Assembly (NCBI GenBank): GCA_013398275.1
Contig: VZSE01009483.1
Span: forward strand, 1,896,516 to 1,960,515
Direction: 5' to 3'
Length of the DNA: 64,000 nt
Origin: Promerops cafer
Taxonomy: Eukaryota; Chordata; Aves; Passeriformes; Nectariniidae
The notes beneath the pieces are model-generated. The model was not told the origin of the DNA. It did not search any database and saw only the letters and a program-made list of their open reading frames with translations. The translations under genes and the position numbers were made by a program. Numbering within the stretch: the stretch's first letter is position 1; the number at the start of each line of letters is the position of its first letter. This document shows, piece by piece, positions 1-10,510 of the stretch.

Positions 1-1599
1 CCTAAACCTGTGTCCTGATGGTGAATGCTGCCGTGGGCATCTCTGTCATGACTCCCTTGGTGGTTCAAGGTCGATTATTTCACTTACTCATAAATTAATG
101 CCTCATCATTGGCACTATGGTCTCAACTTTAGACCAGCGTTTTCTACAAGCAGTTGTATCTTTTCCTTGAATTACTATGTCTGATGTAATACTCAAAACT
201 TTGAACTATAGTCAAAGAAATCTAGCACTCAGAGTACATGGGTGCTTCTGTCTTTAGTCTGTGCACCTTGCTGCCTGGACTATTGCATGCAGAATTGTCA
301 CTCCCTTGTTTCACAAGGGAAACTAATGTTTGTGGAGTGCTTGGATACCTCAGTGAAGAATGCTATGGAAACTCACCAAGCAAACTGGACCTTTCTAGAT
401 CAGGGTTTTAACAGAGTGTAAATAATAAATGTATCATGCCCCAAACAGCTACCATTGTTTGTAGGTCGTGACCAATTCTTGCTCTTGACAGCTACGAGGG
501 AGGTTGGGTGAGGGGTGTAGGTCTGGATCAGTGTGTTTGCAGGAGTTGAAGTCAAGCATACAGCAGGTCCGAAACCACAGCAGAAATACCTATTCATAAC
601 TCAGCAGGACTAGCCTTCATGTTTTCACTCCAAACTACTCCCAGGTACAGGATATCTTGGATTAACCTGTGCCTAACCAGTGTTTCTCCTGTATTCATGT
701 GTTCCTGACAGAGACCCCAGAGAAACCCATCATCAAAGCTGCTGAAGCTGTGGCAGGACCAGGGCTGCCTCCCAAGTCATCACTTCACTGGTCAGTGGTG
801 AGGGCTTTGGGATCTTGATTTGAAGGCTGATAATTGAAGATCTGAGCTTTTAAGGTGACAGCAAAGCCCTTTGGCACTTGGTAAACTTTAGGATTATAAA
901 TGAAATCCAGAACATTAATGCAGTGCTTAAAGGCTTTGCAGCATGAATTCCAGAGGTGGGTAGCTAGCTATAGACAACAGGGTCTGTTTCACAGTAAATT
1001 CCCTGGATCAGCATGACTGTGAAGAGTTCTTTTGGGAGAAAAAAGACTCTTGCTTGAGTCTTTTCCCGAAGTGCAAACATTCAGACTGCAGTAATTGCAC
1101 ATGGTAGTTCCCAATGACCATCATTTATTTCTACCTTGCTCTGGGTGGGAAGGGGATTGTAATTCCATCTGTGGATTTCCTGGAAGAATATGGACTCTCC
1201 TTCATAGGTAATGGCCTCAAGACTTTTTTGTCAAAACAGGAGGCATAGTCTACACTGTCACATTGCCTGGCTCTGGGCATAGATCAGGGTGCAATCTGCT
1301 CTGTTTATGAGCATTCAGCTCAGAGTCATGGCTGAAGTATTTTCAACCAACACCTGAATTGCCTTAGGAGATAAAAAATTTTGATATAGGAAAAAGGTGT
1401 TTACATATATTAAACATTTTCAGACATTTTGACATCAAAGAAAGACTTGCCCTCTTCTTTCTTTTCATCCTCCCCTTCACCTGTGTTCAGGATCTGTTAA
1501 TAAATTCCTTTATTTAAAAAACAAAGGGAACTTTGAATGATCTGGTACTTATCAAAATAATCTACAAATATTCAAGTTTATTTTTAGAGCTTTTTGCAG

Positions 1600-1642
1600 T
1601 TTCCTTCTTTCTTTCTCTCTCTTCTTTCTCCCTCCCTCCCCC
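1600..1642 (+). repeat. Polypyrimidine (CT-rich) tract
   Basis: Forty-three bases consist only of C and T, grading from TTTC units into CCCT units. It is simple low-complexity sequence with no coding role evident. Confidence 0.85.
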
Positions 1643-2367
1643 AACCCTTAATAGTGCTTAAACTGTTTTTTTGTCTTGGCATTCTTGAGTCTCAGTTTCA
1701 AGGGGGTGGAACAGCCCTGTGGCTGTGGTTAAGGATAGGTTTCCTGAGAACTTTTCCCAATAAATTTTCAGATTAAGTTGCTAAAGTTTTCATATGTGAA
1801 GTGATCTTTAGTTGAAGATTTGCAGTGGGTGTAAATTGGCATTTGGTCTCTGGCTGTTAGTAAATCTGCACTGCAGGAGGGTCTGCCTCTCCATTTCTTT
1901 CTGGGGTTTTTGTTAAATAGCAATTTGAATCAATAGTAAAAAATATCAAAAGCCTGATACGACTGTAAAAACACGTATCAAGCCATGTCCCACAGGAGAC
2001 AATTCTAGGTCTAAAATTACTCAAAATTTTTATTTATTTTACTGCACAGTAGAATAGAGAGTTTGCTTATTAAATTTATAGATGTGATCAGCCTGGCAGA
2101 TGAAGACACTAGAGGATTGGGGATAGAATTCAAAATAAGCACAGGTGCAAAGTATTGCACTAACATGGGAATGGCCACTTTCAGAGAGTTGAGGGAGAGT
2201 GACTGGTGAGGCAGCAGTTCTACAGGAAGAGAGGTACAAGTACCACCCTTGCTAAAATGCTGGGTATTTTAACTAAATTAACAATTAGAAGACTTCCACC
2301 TTTAAACTACCATGCTGCAGTGACAAGATCTCTGTTGAAATGCTGTTCAAAACAGTGTTTGACCAAC

Positions 2368-2417
2368 AGAGTACAGTCCAGAAGAGATCAGCAAAAATGA
2401 TGAGAGGTCTAGAAAAC
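2368..2417 (+). repeat. Possible degraded CR1 LINE remnant
   Basis: The stretch resembles the CR1 reverse-transcriptase segment that encodes the VQRRATKMIKGLE-like region: an AGAGTACAGTCCAGAAG part followed by ATGATGAGAGGTCTAGAAAA. Flanking sequence no longer aligns by eye, so this may be chance or a very old copy. Confidence 0.3.
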
Positions 2418-3013
2418 AGTGTGTGCAGGATTAGACCTTCAGAAAGTGTCAGCTATCAGCACCAAATGAGACAATGCCTCGGTTTCTGTCCTTGAACAGT
2501 GGTGTCCTGTACCCAGGGCAGAAGTGGACTGAGTTGTCTGCTCTGGCTTTGTCTGCAGGTCCCAGGTGTTGTCTTCACAGCTTCCCTCCACCTCTTTCCA
2601 GCACACCTGGACTACAGCCAGTCAGTACTTTCTCCATCCCTGGCTGCCATTGTACAGTCCTGCCTGAGCAGATACTCCGAATTTTTTTAGCTACTACTTT
2701 CTTATTTGTGAACATCCTTTCCTGCTAATTCTGGACCCTAATAGAGCTATGAGGAAAAGAAGTGAATGTCTCAGTGTAAAAGATTTAAAAAAGGCATGAG
2801 ATGTAAGAAGAGCAATTTCTTTGATACTGGCCATGGTCTCTGCTGCTTTCTTTCTACTCAGCAGGTTTCTTAAGGATATTTGATTTACTTGCTGGCCATC
2901 GCATGCAAGTGGAAATAACAATGAGATTTCAATGACAAGTGGACCTTTTATGTGTTTTCTCTTCTTGTGTGGGCAGGTAATGCTGAAATTAATTTAGTGG
3001 AAAGAAGACAGGA

Positions 3014-3038
3014 GAAAAAAAAAGAAAAAAAAAAAGAA
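3014..3038 (+). repeat. A-rich tract
   Basis: Runs of A are interrupted by single G residues. This is low complexity only; no adjacent retroposed gene was recognised. Confidence 0.8.
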
Positions 3039-6000
3039 GGTAGTTTTGGCATGCTGGGTCCCAGACAGGAATTGGAAACTGAAAGAAATGAAGAGATTCC
3101 ATAGCAGGGCAATTAGGCTTTCACAAAAATGTGTTGAGATGTTATTAGTAATTGTAAACCAAAATTGAAACAAGAAATAAAGAATAAGGCAATAGAAAGA
3201 AGACATACAGATACACAGATGAAGGAAATTAGTTCTATTAATTACACAGAAATAAAAGGTGTGAGAATCTGTAAAGATTCTAATTGCTCCGTTAAAAACA
3301 ATAATGTATGCTCAGCCTAGTAGATAACTGTCTAAATTTTCAAGGTAAAATTTTATATGAAAGCTGGGTGTTGTGAGCAAATGGGAAACAACCTGAAAAT
3401 AACTTCACAACAAGGGGAACACCACCTCTATATGTAGGCCATCTTTATGTCCCATCACTAATGCAAAATTATCTCCTCTTACATCTGAAAAATGGCTATA
3501 CTTATGTTACTTGCTTTAAAGCTTCTCTCTCTGCTCATGCATCCAGAAAAATCCCAGCTCTTGTCGAATTTCTGATATCTCTCACTTATATGTTTCCTGC
3601 CATTCAATTTTCTATTAATCTGAGTCAATTTAGCAAATGAGAAAATGAGGACCAGATAGCACATAATTTGATTACTCATTTTCTCTTAAACATTTGCCCG
3701 GATTACTGAAAACTAATTCTCATTCAGCACTACCATTTTTAGCCTGAAAAAGCCTAAACAGAGTCTGAAGTTATAACTCTAGTTCAGATGGGATCATGCC
3801 TCCCTATAGTCAGCAGTGATGAACAGATGATTTTAGGGAGAAGTTCATGTGAAGGTATCTGCTCCTCTCAATTGTCATCATGTTCTCTCTCTGAGCAGCT
3901 ATGAAGGGAGCCCACTGCAATTATTTCAGATGGTGACATCTGCACTGTAGATGTCTGTGTTCATTCATAATCTCACCTCTTCTTTCTAAATAATGCAACC
4001 CTTTGCTTATTCATATTTTCATAGAATAGAATGGATTCTTTATTGCCCTTTCACGTTTTTTTGGCACTAGGTGTGATTTCTGGGTTTGCTGACGTACCAT
4101 TTCCAGGAGATAGTATGTCTTTTGCAGAATGCAGCTAGCTGTGTCTTATCTACATCCCAAGCTGCAGGTGAGGAAGGTTTGGCAGAGCCATGCTCTGTGA
4201 TTTACAGTGGATTTATACCCAATTGCAATGGTCAGGTTTGGCATTAGAGCTGCTGAGGAACATGGCTACTGAGAGCTGATGGGTGGCAGCCAGTGCCTGG
4301 TAACAGCATGGGAGGAGTGTAAAATGACCTAGAGCCCACAGAAGCACACAGACATTCAGTCAAAACCATCACTCTCTATTTATTGACTTCTCTTTTAGGG
4401 AATGCTGTTTACTTCCCCTCCTATTTGGAGTTCCTGCGCACTTGCTGCCTTCAACCCTTCCTACAGCTCCCTCAAAAGGGTCCAACATCTCAAATGATCT
4501 CCATCCTTTGGGCAGCAGCAAGTTTACATGAATATGAGAAACTGAGAATATGACAAAGACAACACAACACTGCCAAACAAGTTTTTATTGTTAAGTGTGA
4601 GGTATTTTCAGGTGTAAAAATCAGAAATTAATGAATTTTCAAAAACAGCTAATATATAATTTTTTCAATAACATCATAAAATAAGCAAATTTTGTATTGT
4701 ATATGTTTTCGTATGTTATAGACAATTCTTTTTTCATGTTCCGTATAGATTTTTAGTATGTCAGAATGTCACAATAATAATTTTATAAAATATATATACT
4801 GATTAATATTATATTAATCCGTTTATGAAAAAATAGAAGTTTTTATAAAAGCTGAAAAGTAGTGGCAAAATTTTTATGCTCCTCTGCCTGCAAAAATAAT
4901 TGTATTAAACTGGATGAATAATGAAAGGATGAAATACCCTGTATAATCATCATTTTACTGTAGTCATGTTTCATTAATCAAATTCATCAGTTTTCCAATT
5001 TTCTTTAAAGCTGTTCTGACATTTTCAAGGATATTAAAATACAGGAGAGGGAGCAAGAAAGCAGGATGGGTGTGTCAGTAAGAGATCTGGATCTCACCAT
5101 CGTAGACAGTTTTTGATTTTGGTAGTCTGTGTGAGCGGATCTTTGGAAACTTGTTGGGACATCCAAGCAAAATTGGCACTGTTACGTGGCAGCAAAATCA
5201 GTGACTTCTCTGCACGTATTAAGTGCTATCTAAGCCATGTACTGCAAAATCAACTCCAGGGCATCTCACATTTGGTAGCCCAGGTTACCAGCTGTTTGGT
5301 TATAAATGGGAAAATGATATTTCCCAGGTCCTGGACTAATAGTTCTCTAATAGTTCTCCTCTCGGGCTTGAGTTTTCTCCTGGAATGGAGGGAGTCATTT
5401 CTCATGGCCAAATCCCTGGAGGTGGCCTCACCTCCTGCCTTGTCCCACTCCCCTGCACAATGTGGGCTCACTGTGCCCTAGGATCCTCCTCTGGGGATGG
5501 GAAAAGGCAGGAATCTTAGGATTTGAGCAGAGTCTGAGGGGAAAAGATGGGTCCTACCAGGCTGTGGACCTGCATCACTGCTGCTAGAAGTGAAGTGATC
5601 AAGGGTAATGGTTTAGGGCCATTAAAGGAGAAATGAATGGGGGAATCCTGCTCCTTTTGTAGTCCTAACCAGGTCTCAGCCATTTCTTTCTGACTCCTTC
5701 TGCTCCTTTCCATCCATTTGCTGCCAAGGGCAGGTCTGAGTGTCCTCGGCTACCACTGTGTGACCCTGCCTGAACAAACACACCTGCTTTGCCAGATGTG
5801 ATTGCACAGTCCTTGTGGGAGAAAACACATCTCTGGATTTTGACATCCCTTTGGAGAAGTAAAACAAAAGTTCTGGTTTAAAAAGGAAAACGGGTTGTGC
5901 TTTCATCGCGTGCTGTGCTCTTTTAGTGCCTCTCACTAAAAGGATCATCCAACTTCCCATCATCTTAATTTGCATATATTGCCACTTGTACAGACCACTG

Positions 6001-6943
6001 ACACATGTAAGGGGAATGCAGAGTCAAGAGAGGGAAAAGCAACATCACCTTTTAGTGGGACAGGAACAGACAGAGCAGAACAGGAATTGGAAGGGAAACA
6101 TAGAAGAGGGAAATTCTTTGTCTTCTGTTAGTTCAAGGTTTGGCACCTCATCTTGCTTTAACATCCTGAGGATCAAGATACTTCTCTAAAAATGTATTCT
6201 CTCTTCTTTGCCTATTGAACTGAGAGAAAGCTTCTGCCAGATGCTGCAAGACCAACCAAGGGCCCTCTGAAGCATTGGTTAACTTTATGTTAAGAGAACA
6301 TCAACTCCAGAGTTTCAAATTCACCTCTCTCTGCATTGTGACATCCTCAAAGACTGTGCCCTCAGGCTCAGTATCACCTTTCTAGAAACCCTGCCTTTCC
6401 TGCCTTTCAACTTGTCCCCAGTGGCACTTAGCCCTGAGAATCACTGTGGGCATCCCAGCATATCTGACTTTGGTTAAGCTGGCTGCAAAAGCAAAGCATG
6501 CAGTTTTTTATTGAGATAAAAAAGGTTGTTGAAAAGAAGGATATTAAAACCATAAATTACCTAATTTGTTGAGATTCCCAGGAATCCTATTCAACATAAG
6601 GTATTGGGAGACACAGGGCTTGAGTTTACTTATTCTTTGTTCCTTATGTTTCTTCATCTGGTTTGCCCTTCCTTGCCAAATAGCAATAGGTGAAATGGTT
6701 ATGGCAGTTACTCTCAGAAGGCAAACATTCCCATGGCCAAACATCTGCGTAGCCAGAAGCAGAAATCTATATTAAGCTTCTACCACGAGCACAGCAAGGA
6801 GCACGTAGGTGTTCCCACACCCTTCAGCGATGGTGGATACACCTGTGGCCACAGTATCTGCTGCGTGTCAGCTGCTGAACTCCCGGAGGATCTCCTCATG
6901 GGCACTGTGAGCAGGTCAGCAAGTGCTGTGTCACTGCCTGGGT

Positions 6944-6958
6944 GGAAACTATTGTTCC
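6944..6958 (+). promoter_or_regulatory. Possible steroid-receptor element upstream of VMO1
   Basis: The 15-mer GGAAACTATTGTTCC has the 6-3-6 geometry of a glucocorticoid/progesterone response element. Its right half, TGTTCC, is close to the consensus TGTTCT; its left half matches poorly. It sits about 52 bp upstream of the TATA box. An AGGTCA nuclear-receptor half site lies at 6913-6918. Oviduct egg-protein genes are generally steroid-responsive, which makes the site plausible, but motif matches of this quality occur by chance. Confidence 0.35.
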
Positions 6959-7009
6959 AGTGGTGTTTGTCAACGGACTGGTAGGGAAAGGCAAGCAGCC
7001 TTGGAAGGG

Positions 7010-7015
7010 TATAAA
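7010..7015 (+). promoter_or_regulatory. TATA box of VMO1
   Basis: A consensus TATAAA lies 56 bp before the VMO1 start codon. At the usual 28-35 bp spacing, transcription would begin around 7038-7045, where there is a pyrimidine-rich CTCCTTCAG stretch. The 5' untranslated leader would then be only about 20-28 nt. A TATA-driven promoter without a CpG island fits a strongly tissue-restricted secretory gene. The start-site position is inferred. Confidence 0.8.
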
Positions 7016-7065
7016 TTCCCCAGTCCATACACCGGCTCTCCTTCAGCAGATGCAGAGCACGAGAG

Positions 7066-8725
7066 ATGAAGTTCCTCATGCCAGCTACACTCATCCTGCT
7101 CCTCCTCTGCCCACCAGGCACAGGGGTGCGTGAATACACCTCTGTCCTCACTGTGCCCAACGGAGGCCACTGGGGCAAGTGGGGCAGCCGGCAGTTTTGC
7201 CATCATGGCTATGCCAATGGATTTGCGCTGAAGGTAAAGTTCTCTCCGTTCCCTACCTTCTCCTGTTTGTAAGGATTTTCTGCAGTTTTCCTCTTCGTGA
7301 GCATGATACTCTGTACATAAAACTATGAGTCTTCTGACAAATGTTGCCACTGTAGCTACACCAGAAAAGTCTGCATGTGGCTGATATTACTGTGAGAAGT
7401 CACCCAGGTGCAAAAATCTGGACTCTGGGAGAGAGTCTCTCCTGAGACTCTGAGACTCTGCCTTACCTTTTGGGTCAGAAATAGAAAACACAAAGAACAT
7501 GTTACAAGGGTTAGGTGGTTCCCCAGTGACAGCCATCTTTTCCGATGTGCTTCCTAAGACATTTTCTCTTTTCCATTACAGAAAGGAGGTGGGACTGTTT
7601 ATGACAGGCACCTAAAGGACTTTTGCCTTGCCTTTACCTCTGTCCCTGTGTGACTTCCATCGCAGGTGGAGCCCGACCAGTTTGGAAGAGATGACACTGC
7701 TCTGAATGGCATACGCCTGCATTGCCAGGATGACTCAATAACCATTGAGTCCTTGGTGGGGGAGTAAGTGACACTGGTTTCTCTCCTGTTTGTCATGCAC
7801 CAGCTTACAAAACACCCATGGGTGTCACCATTTGCAGGGGGCTCTTCTCTCTGACTTGCTGTATACATAGTGCTGTAGTATAGTGAATTAAAACAAGTGG
7901 TTAAAGATTGTTTATCATTAATTTTGAGGGTTATTAAGCATGGTCACCTCACTTTACCACGTTTTGTTTGCCCTCGGATTTTCTGCAGAGCACTGTGAAC
8001 AACCAATATGGTCCCAGGGTTAGAATCTTTCTTTGGAAGGGTTTCTAACCATGTATTTAGAAACTGCCTGGTCCAAGCCCTGGCCATGCTGCAGGGAACA
8101 GTACTGCACCGCTGGCTGCTCTCCTGGCTGCCTGGTGTGTTCCTGTCACACATGTCAGGGATGCATGATAAAACACGTGCTCAGACTGCCCTCGGAGTTT
8201 CTACCAGAACTGTAACTATCCAGTCTCAGACTTCCTGGTGCTTTTCTGATGAGATACCAATGAAGAGAAAAGTACATCTTTGGAAGGCAAGGAGAACAAA
8301 AGGAGAAAGTAAGGGGCCCCTGACTGGAGCAGGATGCTGTGTCAAAGAAGTGTTAAGCTTCAGAGCAGAATGACAAGGAGAAGGAGCATTTCCCAGCAGC
8401 TCACAGAGCCCAGACATGTTTCCGTTTGCTTTTTGTCAGGTGGGGTTCCTGGACCAGCTTCCAAGTTTGCCCTGGAGGCTACCTGATCTCCTTTTCACTG
8501 AGAACAGAGAAGTCCCAAAGAGCAGGTGATGACACAGCAGCCAACAACATCCAGTTCAGATGCTCAGATGAAGCTGTGCTGGTAGGTGATGGACTGTCAT
8601 GGGGCAGCTTTGGCCCGTGGACCAACAGCTGCAAGATATGTGGTCTCCAGACCAAGGTAGAGCCCCCACAGGGACTTCAGGATGACACAGCACTCAACAA
8701 TGTGAAGTTCTTCTGCTGCAAATGA
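7066..8725 (+). CDS. VMO1: Vitelline membrane outer layer protein 1, three-exon gene, complete
   Basis: Three coding exons at 7066-7233, 7666-7763 and 8440-8725 join into a 183-residue secreted protein, the length expected for bird VMO1. Intron 1 is phase 0 (donor AAG|GTAAAG, acceptor CATCGCAG) and intron 2 is phase 2 (donor GA|GTAAGTG, acceptor TTTTGTCAG). Residues 1-21 form a signal peptide with a leucine-rich core and probable cleavage near G20 or V21. The mature chain shows the internal three-fold repeat of the beta-prism fold: DDTA motifs at D65, D119 and D170 (spacing 54 and 51) and WG motifs at W36, W90 and W143. Eight mature cysteines (45, 76, 99, 130, 153, 156, 181, 182) fit the four disulfides known for the family. 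VMO1 is known as an oviduct-secreted component of the outer vitelline layer of bird eggs. The ATG at 7066 was chosen because it gives the signal peptide and follows a TATA box by 56 bp. No frameshift or premature stop was seen. Confidence 0.96.
7234..7665 (+). other. VMO1 intron 1
   Basis: This is a 432-bp GT-AG intron with a long pyrimidine-rich acceptor region before CGCAG. It contains a short run of overlapping GAGACTCT units at about 7430-7460. No other feature is visible. Confidence 0.93.
7764..8439 (+). other. VMO1 intron 2
   Basis: This is a 676-bp GT-AG intron with a strong GTAAGTG donor and a T-rich acceptor. I see no repeat and no nested gene inside it. Confidence 0.93.
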
Positions 8726-8778
8726 GACTTGTTTCACCTTCACCTACACACCCCATATCCCACAGCAAGTGATGTACC

Positions 8779-8784
8779 AGTAAA
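8779..8784 (+). terminator. Variant polyadenylation signal of VMO1 (AGTAAA)
   Basis: AGTAAA lies 54 bp after the VMO1 stop codon. It is followed within 30-60 bp by a TG/T-rich stretch (GTGATGTTTTGACTG and onward) suitable as the downstream element. No AATAAA occurs nearby, so this weaker variant is the best candidate. It implies a very short 3' untranslated region of about 75 nt. Confidence 0.65.
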
Positions 8785-10450
8785 GCTTTGGCCTAGCTTT
8801 ATCCTGGGACATGCCCGTGATGTTTTGACTGCTTGCGTCTTGCTCTTCTGGCCAATGCCTTAGATGATGATGTCTTTTACAGCTCCTGCAACGTTAGCAT
8901 AGCCAAATCTTTGCATCATGTACTGCTAGTATGTTGCTGTGAAAGTGCTCAATCTCTAGGAATTGCTCAGAGCTGACAGATTTCTCAACTTTCTTTTTCT
9001 CTGACTGGCAAGTTTCTTTGAGGTTTGGTCTGCCCATTTTTCCTTTACTTGAAGAAATACTTGATCTGTCGATATGACAAACAGGGAAGAATGGGTATTT
9101 GAGTCTATTTGGAGTTTCTGACCAAAGCCAAAATGAGTAATGAGAGGCAAATGGGGTGAAACAGAAGTTTGGGTGGGCTCATGAGTAGCGTCAAAGATTT
9201 GCTGTCATTTCCCACTCCTAGCTTGAATTGCCTCAAGATTTGTACATGCTTTTTGCAAGCAATCTGTTAGCTCCTGCCTGAGCTCCTGCCTTAGGAATCA
9301 TGGCTAGAAAGAGTGTTTACACTGTGCATTCATCTGTGTGGCACTGAACCACCTGGGTGGGTTGTAGCTCCCCAGGCCTCCCTTGCTGCTGCTTTGCAGT
9401 GTGCTCTGCTGGCTCATCTGGCTGCTAGTGCAAAACATTTTCTTGGGACTTGGATTTTTTTTGTTGCCTCTGGGCTTTGTGCTTTAAATAGAATGGGAGA
9501 GAATCCAAACTAAAAATAAACTCTATGTCATTCATCCATTTTTTATGCTCCAATTTGCTGGGTAAGATGGAAGTTATTACCTTGTCCTGATATGCTAGAT
9601 GTAAAGAATGTACTCTCAGTTCAGGGAAAAATAATGTTTGGAGATCATTATCACGCTCTATCAAGCCACCAAGCTTCTCTGGCAAGAGTTTAAAAAGACT
9701 TGCTGCCTCTCTGAGCACTTTTTAGGAAGTGTAGCTGTTGCTATTCCCTCAAAGCAATGCATTATGAATCTTTTTGTGCTGAAAAAGGGTAGGGGCATGA
9801 TGTTGGCGTTCTCCAGGTGACTGCTGGGGTTGGGCTGTGGGGATGTTGTGGGCAGGACCACAGCCATATGGAGCAGCACAGAGATTATGGTGGAAGTTCC
9901 TTCTGCCAGTTCACATCCTCACCTTAGCACATACATAGTTGCCATCACCACTCTGGCTCTTCAGGCATACAGATTTTCTTACTGTCGCTTACCTCAAAAA
10001 GTACTCGAATAATAACTGTATTTTCTTCCACAGAAGCACGTCAGCAATGCTTCTGCAGTGCAAGAAGAATCTCAGAAAAATTCTGGCATTTGAATGATTT
10101 AATGAAAATTATTATGAAATTTTCCAATCAGACCTTCTGCTGCAAATTTTCATAGTTCTGATTTATTTAATCTCAGGATTTGACTTATTTCTTAACATTT
10201 GCTATTTCTAAATGATCCTTTAACTGCTTTCTGTCCTCCTCTTGATTGCAGACATTTTAAGTGTGCAGATGTTTATTAAAGAAATGCTGATTTTGTAAAA
10301 CCAGCCCAGTCATCACTTGAAATACTGATTATTAGCTTCAAGGAACCATTTTGGAGCTTCCATCTCAATTTGTGAGTTTCTGAAAAAATCCTTATTTATC
10401 ATATATTCAGCTCTCTATAAACATATAAATCCCTCAGCTCTAGTAATTAG

Positions 10451-10510
10451 CCAAAAAAAAGGAAAACAAACTCCTCCCCCCAAAAAAAACCCAACAAAAA
10501 CAAACAACTC
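10451..10510 (+). repeat. A/C-rich low-complexity sequence
   Basis: Alternating A runs and C runs with CAAA units make up about 60 bases. It is simple sequence without other recognisable structure. Confidence 0.7.

Larger units (their letters stand above)
1..6777. other. Non-coding region upstream of VMO1
   Basis: No gene is recognisable on either strand. Open frames here are short and lack domain features. Low-complexity tracts are listed separately. Between about 4560 and 5040 the sequence is unusually AT-rich. A weak resemblance to CR1 is noted at 2368-2417. Confidence 0.6.

Noticed and set aside
6780..7350. Minus-strand open frames over the VMO1 promoter and first exon
   Set aside because: They are antisense shadows of the VMO1 coding exon and its promoter, with no independent evidence.
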